A stretch of DNA of 64,000 bases, taken from positions 8,556,001-8,620,000 of the forward strand of contig JBITNC010000001.1 of assembly GCA_050084985.1 (NCBI GenBank). The letters run 5' to 3'. A model generated the notes under the pieces. It had not been told where the DNA came from. It saw nothing but the letters and a program-made list of their open reading frames with translations, and searched no databases. The stretch's first letter is position 1, and the number at the start of each line of letters is the position of its first letter. Positions 58,401 to 64,000 of this stretch are shown one piece after another. The translations under genes were made by a program, and so were the position numbers. Source of the stretch: Nageia nagi (Eukaryota; Pinophyta).

Positions 58401-58730
58401 GTTATGCATAGGTTGATATTATATCACCATTTTTGTAATGAGATTTAAGCTTAGTAATATGCTACAATTATTAATGAAGTTACCCTTAAAGGGGGAGGGG
58501 GGGGGAGGATTTATTAACTTCATAGCAAAATGTTTTTTAATCCATGTTGATGAATGTATTCTTCAAATATTGGGTATTGGGATTAAAAATACAAAGATCT
58601 TAAAGTAAATATTGGTAGTCATAATTTAGGCTTGGGTGCTAAATCTTAAAATCTATAGGATAGATAATATTGATAAAAATACCTTAGAAATTCTTTTATA
58701 GCCTTAAGAAAACTCCTTAAATTCAGTAAA
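55416..58730. other. Unassigned AT-rich interval
   Basis: No recognisable domain. A short GC-richer stretch at 56220-56420 contains LVGLEEEQPLVLTYHKGF and DEKEEGEIIEDEKIESREEK in different frames, which may be a relic of an unknown gene. Otherwise nothing. Confidence 0.3.
58474..58523. repeat. Short inverted repeat around a G-tract
   Basis: ATGAAGTTA (58474-58482) and TAACTTCAT (58515-58523) flank a run of G broken by A (58491-58508). Confidence 0.5.
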
Positions 58731-58733
58731 ACC

Positions 58734-59375
58734 TCAAACCATCTCTTTGAGATAATCAAGTAAGTTGAGATCTTTGTGTATTTGAGAACCATAAAAAGAC
58801 TTTATCTTATTTCTTTCCAACTTAATCCATATTAAGGGATATATGTCTTTTTTTAACTTATGATTATTATTTTGGATCAAATAAGTATGCTGGCAATAAA
58901 GGCATGTATGATGGCTTGTGGTTTCCAAAGTAGCATATGATGAATTAATGATATGATAGATCTCATCTTGAGAATGAAAATAGCATGAGTTGATTATCTC
59001 ATTCATTCCTTGTTAATATTTGAAAGGTTGGATAAAATATCTTCCCAAGAATTGGTCTTTGAGAAAGTTGCATCTTAGGGTAGATAAATGAGAAATTCCT
59101 TTAAGACACTAAAGCCACTTAAGTTTCCTTTTGGGAACCTTTCCTCTTTAAGTACCTTAGTGAAGTATCCTTTGTCTTCACTTTTGTTAATGACCTTAGT
59201 AAAATGATTCTTAAGAATCAAAACTAAGGAGGAAAATATATCAATAATTTTAAGATGATTTGACTTTGCTTTAGATATAAATTCTTCTCTAAAATAGGGA
59301 GTTACACAATATAGTGTATACTTATGATCTATGACATTAAAGGTTATAGGATCTGTAAGCACATAAAATCACATT
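58734..59375 (-). pseudogene. Unrecognised minus-strand frame, broken by a frameshift
   Basis: Two open pieces, 59362-59075 (95 codons) and 59006-58734 (90 codons), lie in different frames with protein-like sequence continuing between them (TNSWEDILSNLSNI). First piece: DPITFNVIDHKYTLYCVTPY, LVLILKNHFTKVINKSEDK, LKEERFPKGNLSGFSVLK. Second: SQDEIYHIINSSYATLETTS, CLYCQHTYLIQNNN, IYPLIWIKLERNKIKSFYGS. A splice-acceptor-like TGCTTACAG precedes the first (59361-59353). No domain recognised; the CxxC alone is not diagnostic. It may be a gene relic or part of an unknown transposon. Confidence 0.35.
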
Positions 59376-61847
59376 TTATGTTATTTACAATGTTTTGTTG
59401 TCATTTGTCTTTCATCTAGTCTATTTTTGGTAACTTAGGCCTTGTTACCATTTTGTCACCCTTGAAACTAGCTGGCCCACCGATTAGGGGGATCATCTAG
59501 CCTATCCATCGATGAGTGAGGTCAGTTAGCTAGCCAACCAATTAGGATTTAATCCTAACTGGACCATCGATTAGTCTTGTATAAAAGTAAACTTTAAAAA
59601 CATAAAAAATAGTCTCGCTCACCCAAAATAAAAGTGGTGCACTAAACACAGGTAGTAGACCAGTCAGCCACTCGATATACCACCTTTAGCTTGGAAGGGG
59701 TCTGCCACATGCATTCAACATCGATCTCCAACCAAGTCTCCCTCCCTTGGAAAGTTGGAACTCTCTAAAGCAACCAACATGAAGCTCCTCTAGCCATAGC
59801 AATCCTAAATCAACCAAGCCTCCTTCATCCATGTAAATCTAAACCAAAGCACATAAAACATGGACAAGTTTTTGGTCTTTACTTGTAGGTATTAGAGCTA
59901 GCTTGGAGAGGAGCATCAAGGAGCCATTGGAGGATTATATCCTTTTATAGATAATTATTTGCATGTATTCTATGTGACATGTAGTGTATTTATAAGCTAG
60001 ATTCATGCTAGTATAGTTTCTTTTTTACTATTTGATCATTAATTTAGAATATCATAGGCATATCACATTGCATTCTAGGCATATCCTTACTTTTTATCAC
60101 CCATTTAATTATGGGATGAGGGATCTATAATCTATCAAGGAGGTTTATACCTCTCTTGAGCATATTCTAGGGTTTTAAGGGACTAGAATGTTGAGATCCC
60201 TGCTAACACTTATTTATTTGCAGATCTTCTTACAGGTTAAAACTATCATTCATCCATCTAGCACATCAACTATCAAGAAACATTTTAGCCATTGCAAAGT
60301 GGTGTCTAAAAGACCCCATTACATAATTTTGTATGCTCACAAAATGGTGATCATGATGGGACTAATCCTTTAGAATGTTCCTCACTCTTCCTACATGAAA
60401 TCATGTAAACTTGGAAATCTAAAAATACATAGAATGCTAGCTAACTCATTGTAGACTAGTTTACAAAGCTTAGCTAGCCTTCAATAAACTAGTTATCATA
60501 GAAACTAACAAATCTGATAAATTCTAGCTAAAATTCAACAAACTGGTTACCTCTTGATCGAACGAATCTAATAGAGCCTAACTAGCCCTCAACAAATTAG
60601 TTTACTTTGGATCTAACAAATTTGACTAGCCTTTAGCAAATCATAATATTTTTACTAGCCATCAAATGATCAGTTATGTATATCTAGCTCTCTTTCAATC
60701 AGCTCCCATTTCTCAACTGGTCTGCATAGATCGACTAGCTTATTTTAGGTTTTTGAACTAGTTTATGTCATTTTTTAGCATGTGTTATAATTTTTTAGAT
60801 CTATAACTTGGTGGCAGCTATCCTCTGTCAATATTTAAATTTTTGGGTTGTACATCTAAATCTTACTTTTATATTTTTAAGATCCATTTTTCAAATTTTC
60901 TCTAGGTACCCTTGTAACTGGTTGGCTAGTTATTTGATTGGTCCACCAGTTGGTACTACTAACCAATCTACATCATATTTGTTAGGATCATAATTTGTAA
61001 AATAGGTATTTAACTTCATGGGAGCTTGAAGTGGGAGTTTCCCAGGCCATTATATCTCTTTTATCATGCCTTAGACTAGGTTTTGTTTGTTGAATGCACC
61101 TTAGGGTTGTTATTTGCTTATTTTTGCTTTGCAAAAATCATCAAAAATCAAAAAAATCAAAATAAAAGAAAAAGTTTTATTTTCTTACATTAGTAAAAGT
61201 ATTATCATCCTTGGGTGGGGGTGCTCTTATTTTTGAAATTGTCCATTTTATTTGGAAAATCAAATCTTGAGGGGATAAGTTGCATTTTGCATGCATTTAG
61301 TTGTAATCATATTTGGTTTATCACACTTATGTAAAAGTCCATCACAAACCTAGGGAGTGCCTAAGGCATGTGGACTTGATCACCATGGCCTAAGCCATAC
61401 TTGGATTTAATCACCAAGGTGGGAGCCCCCCTCTATTTGGTGAGTAGTTAATAGAGGTACTTGAGTACCCTTGCCAAATAATTCACAACCCTAGAGATTG
61501 AGCCTTTACCCAAAAATACTTGACTAGAATCATCTCTAGGAAAACTAACAAGAGTTAGGAATTTACAAGTGCATTTAAAATTCACTTCATTAAAAAGATA
61601 AAGGTCCAATTGAATAAGAAGCAACTAAATAAGTTAAAAACCATTGCTATCTATCACCATTTCTTCTTTATTTAGACATCTTTGAATTGATCATGTAGGA
61701 TGTTTGTGCATTAGTCTTGCATTGTATCTTCAAAAAAAAATAAAAAAAAATCAAATCATTTTAGGCTTGGTGTTTATTTGTTTATCATTTTTTGGCACCT
61801 TTGGGACATATTGATTTAGCAACCATGTTGTTTGTTCCTTTTGTTCC
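59376..61847. other. Non-coding interval with scattered degenerate repeats, possibly an LTR
   Basis: Contains variants of CTnGnCCACCGATTAG (59470, 59530, 59560) and five or six loose units starting CTAGCC/CTAGCT at 60473-60700. Homopurine/pyrimidine runs lie near 61140 and 61730. Since a gag follows, part of it is probably the 5' LTR and leader of element F, but no second LTR is in the window to fix its ends. Confidence 0.35.
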
Positions 61848-61867
61848 TTGGTACCTTCATAGGGAAC
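61848..61867 (+). promoter_or_regulatory. Candidate primer-binding site of element F
   Basis: TTGGTACCTTCATAGGGAAC. A competing candidate, TTTGGCACCTTTGGGAC, lies at 61791-61807; I prefer the first because more positions match the known plant pattern. Confidence 0.4.
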
Positions 61868-61976
61868 CTTGCATGAGCTTAATGAGTACCCTAAGTCTAA
61901 TCAATCAAAATAATAACAAAATCAAATAATAAGTCTAGATCATGAGTCACCATGTCAACCTCATCATTCTAGTCTA

Positions 61977-63700
61977 GTGAATCATCCTTCATCTAATTTC
62001 TCTAATATTTTTTATCATTCTAGTCCTTCTTATTATCCTTCTTGTCATTCTTCTTATCATCCTACTTCTAGTCAAGCCACTATGCCATTTGATTCTCAAT
62101 TGGCTAGTGAGATCAAGTCAAATCATGTGTTTCAAGGTCTTCCTTTGTCTATCAAGGATTAATTCCTTAATGATCCTATTGTTCAAGAAACTTTGTATGA
62201 GCTCTTCAAATAATTCATGGTTCGAAGTTAGTATAGTCAAACCATCCTCTCTTTGTATTCTTATCCTCGACATGTCTTTCATTTTCATGAGTCTTCATGC
62301 CACAGTTATCCTCCTTGTAGCACTTCATCATTTGCTACATCAAGTCAAGGTAAGTCAAGTTCTCAAGTTCAACCAACTAGGTCTCCTAGTCCATTTATGT
62401 CTCATATCATGTAATTTGATTCTTTAGTCTCCCCTCATGAATTAGGGCTTAGCCATTGCCTCCCTTAAGGGATACACAACCAAGTACAAGTTGAGTCCAA
62501 GGCGAATTTCAATAAGTAGCCTCCCAACCTTGTAAAAGTAGGATTCCTTATCCTTATTTCATCATACATCAACCATTAAGTTAAAATCAAGGACAAACTA
62601 ATCAAATAGTTCAAAAACAAAGATAATTTGTTCCCCATTCAACATGGAATCAACCATTGGGACATAACATACAATAAAATTATCAAAATCAAGAGCAGCA
62701 TTTGATTTCATATGATGAGATTTTAAAGAGATTATAAGAAATTGAACAAACACTCAATGATCAAAGCAAGTCAAACACAACATATCGATCAATTTTTCTT
62801 GAGCCAATTCATCCATCAATCCCTATCAAGACCTATCCTTACAACATCAAGGCTCCTAAGATAAACAAATTTACAAGGAAAGAGGATCCTTCAAAAAATC
62901 TCATGCAATTCAGATACTCTTGTTACAAATTTACACATGACAATGTTCTCATGTTAAGTGTTTTCCCTATGATGTTAGGAGATCAAGCATTGGATTGGTA
63001 TAATAGCATGCTTCAACATAGCATCTTCTCCTTTGAACAATTGGTCGATCACTTCTTAAACTATTTTATCATAAACATAAGGAGAAGATAATCAATCACG
63101 AACTTACTGAACATATCTCAACATGATGATGAATCAATCAAAGATTATGTGGCTAGATGGAGAACAATTGAAATGGACTTACACATGATGAGCTTATCAA
63201 TATCTTTACTAAAAGTTGTCACAAACAAATATACTTTATATTAAAAATTCAATAACAGAAATCTTTCAAGGATGTTTTATCATAAGTAATGCTCATCGAA
63301 GAAGTCAAAATCAGATAAGGTGAAATCCAATTATGATACAATAATCATGATCAAAATCAACATTGTAATGATAATCATAAAACATATCATGAGCAATAAA
63401 AAAACCAACTATCATATGAAGTTAATCAAATAACATCAACTCATCAACTTATCTTACGATCAAACAAACCAAGGCCTAGAAGATATTTCACTCCTTTGGG
63501 GTACTCTTTATTAGACATGTTGTTGATGTTATTATAGATAAATCTTTTAATGTTACTACCAATCAAGCAAAGTTAAGAAGCATCATCAAGACCTTGGTAT
63601 AGAGCAAATATGTTTTGTAAATATCATAGGCAATGTGAACATGACACTAATTGATGTATGCAATTGAAGAATGAAATTCAAGATCTTATTGACAATGGGC
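61977..63700 (+). pseudogene. Gag of element F
   Basis: N-terminal low-complexity frame NPSSNFSNIFYHSSPSYYPS; then, from about 62800, IHPSIPIKTYPYNIKAPKI and the open frame 62903-63091 with FPMMLGDQALDWYNSMLQHS and IFSFEQLVDHFLNYFI. After that come QHDDESIKDYVARWRTIEMD near 63120, RRYFTPLGYSLLDMLL near 63480, and the zinc motif FCKYHRQCEHDTN..CMQLK with IQDLIDNGLI near 63610-63705. This is the full gypsy Gag pattern (capsid, then CxYHxxxxHxTxxCxxLK). Stops separate the pieces, so it is non-functional. Closest in the window to the gag of element C. Confidence 0.78.
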
Positions 63701-64000
63701 TAATATAAATATGAGTGCCAATCACATCATCTAATCATTCTTTAGAGATAATCAATAAATCACATGCCTAATCATAATCAAAACACCAACATTGTAAGCA
63801 AGTTTATCACCACCCTTGTTGAATGAGCCATTAAACATATGTTTATTCTTAACAATCATTATCATTTTGTCTTTGGTCGAGTTAAGCATATTTTTCATGT
63901 TTATCATTATCATTTGTGCAAGCATCGTATGCATGTGTACGCTTGGTAGGTATGCGAACCTATGATCATTTTTCCTTCAGCTACTGGGGAAAAGCAAAAG

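Larger units (their letters stand above)
61848..64000 (+). mobile_element. Ty3/gypsy element F, 5' internal part (truncated by window edge)
   Basis: A primer-site-like TTGGTACCTTCATAGGGAAC at 61848-61867 resembles the TTGGCACCGTCTGTGGGAAC of plant gypsy elements. It is followed by a Ser/Tyr/Pro-rich leader frame (61977-62162) and gag. Protease and beyond would lie past 64000. Confidence 0.65.

Noticed and set aside
63752-63934. 60-codon minus-strand ORF at the right edge
   Set aside because: Low-complexity Met/Lys/Asn reading antisense to the gag-protease linker of element F.

Overview
The window is nuclear DNA of a seed plant. It has no bacterial-style operons. It holds L1-type LINEs with a DUF4283/zinc-knuckle ORF1, Ty3/gypsy elements carrying a plant-type extra RNase H, a plant mobile domain gene, a DYW-class PPR relic and a U1 snRNA gene with plant-style promoter spacing. 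Base composition is very AT-rich and CpG is scarce almost everywhere. Nearly every recognisable protein is broken by stops and frameshifts, many of them the C-to-T type (Gln to stop, His to Tyr, Asp to Asn). That pattern suits a large, heavily methylated, slowly purged genome such as a gymnosperm; an unusually AT-rich gnetophyte like Welwitschia would fit, but the species is a guess.

Layout. (1) 1-5750, minus strand: the 5' half of a Ty3/gypsy element (A) running off the left edge. (2) 5751-19910, plus strand: a second, nearly whole copy of the same family (B), about 14 kb, with gag, protease, an RNase H placed before the reverse transcriptase, RT-RNase H, integrase, a long extra ORF and 1.7-1.9 kb LTRs. 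A and B meet back to back at 5750; the simplest reading is that A inserted into B's 5' LTR. (3) 19911-23530: an unrecognised minus-strand reading frame with a low-complexity tail. (4) 23850-39141: one LINE on the minus strand, split inside its endonuclease by a stack of younger insertions (27343 to about 36900): a probable solo LTR and, inside it, element C (28824-36630). C has 822/821-bp LTRs and a 5-bp target duplication. It carries gag-like frames but no recognisable pol, and an antisense plant mobile domain gene bracketed by 37-bp tandem repeats. (5) 39545-40075: an orphan integrase fragment. (6) 42220-43087: a Mutator-like MITE with long inverted ends and two internal tRNA-like segments. 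(7) 44600-49480: a second LINE on the plus strand, then a copia-type LTR with a primer-binding site. (8) 50440-55415: the most gene-like part, with a CpG-retaining block and a candidate exon, a U1 snRNA gene and a decayed PPR-DYW gene. (9) 55416-61800: mostly unassigned, with one broken minus-strand frame. (10) 61848-64000: the start of another gypsy element (gag) leaving at the right edge.

Together the window is a nested retroelement landscape with a small genic island near 50-55 kb. The best candidates for something new are the gag-only LTR element carrying an antisense, apparently intron-containing plant mobile domain gene, and the RNase H-before-RT gypsy family with its large extra ORF. 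All calls come from reading the sequence and from family knowledge; no searches or alignments were run.
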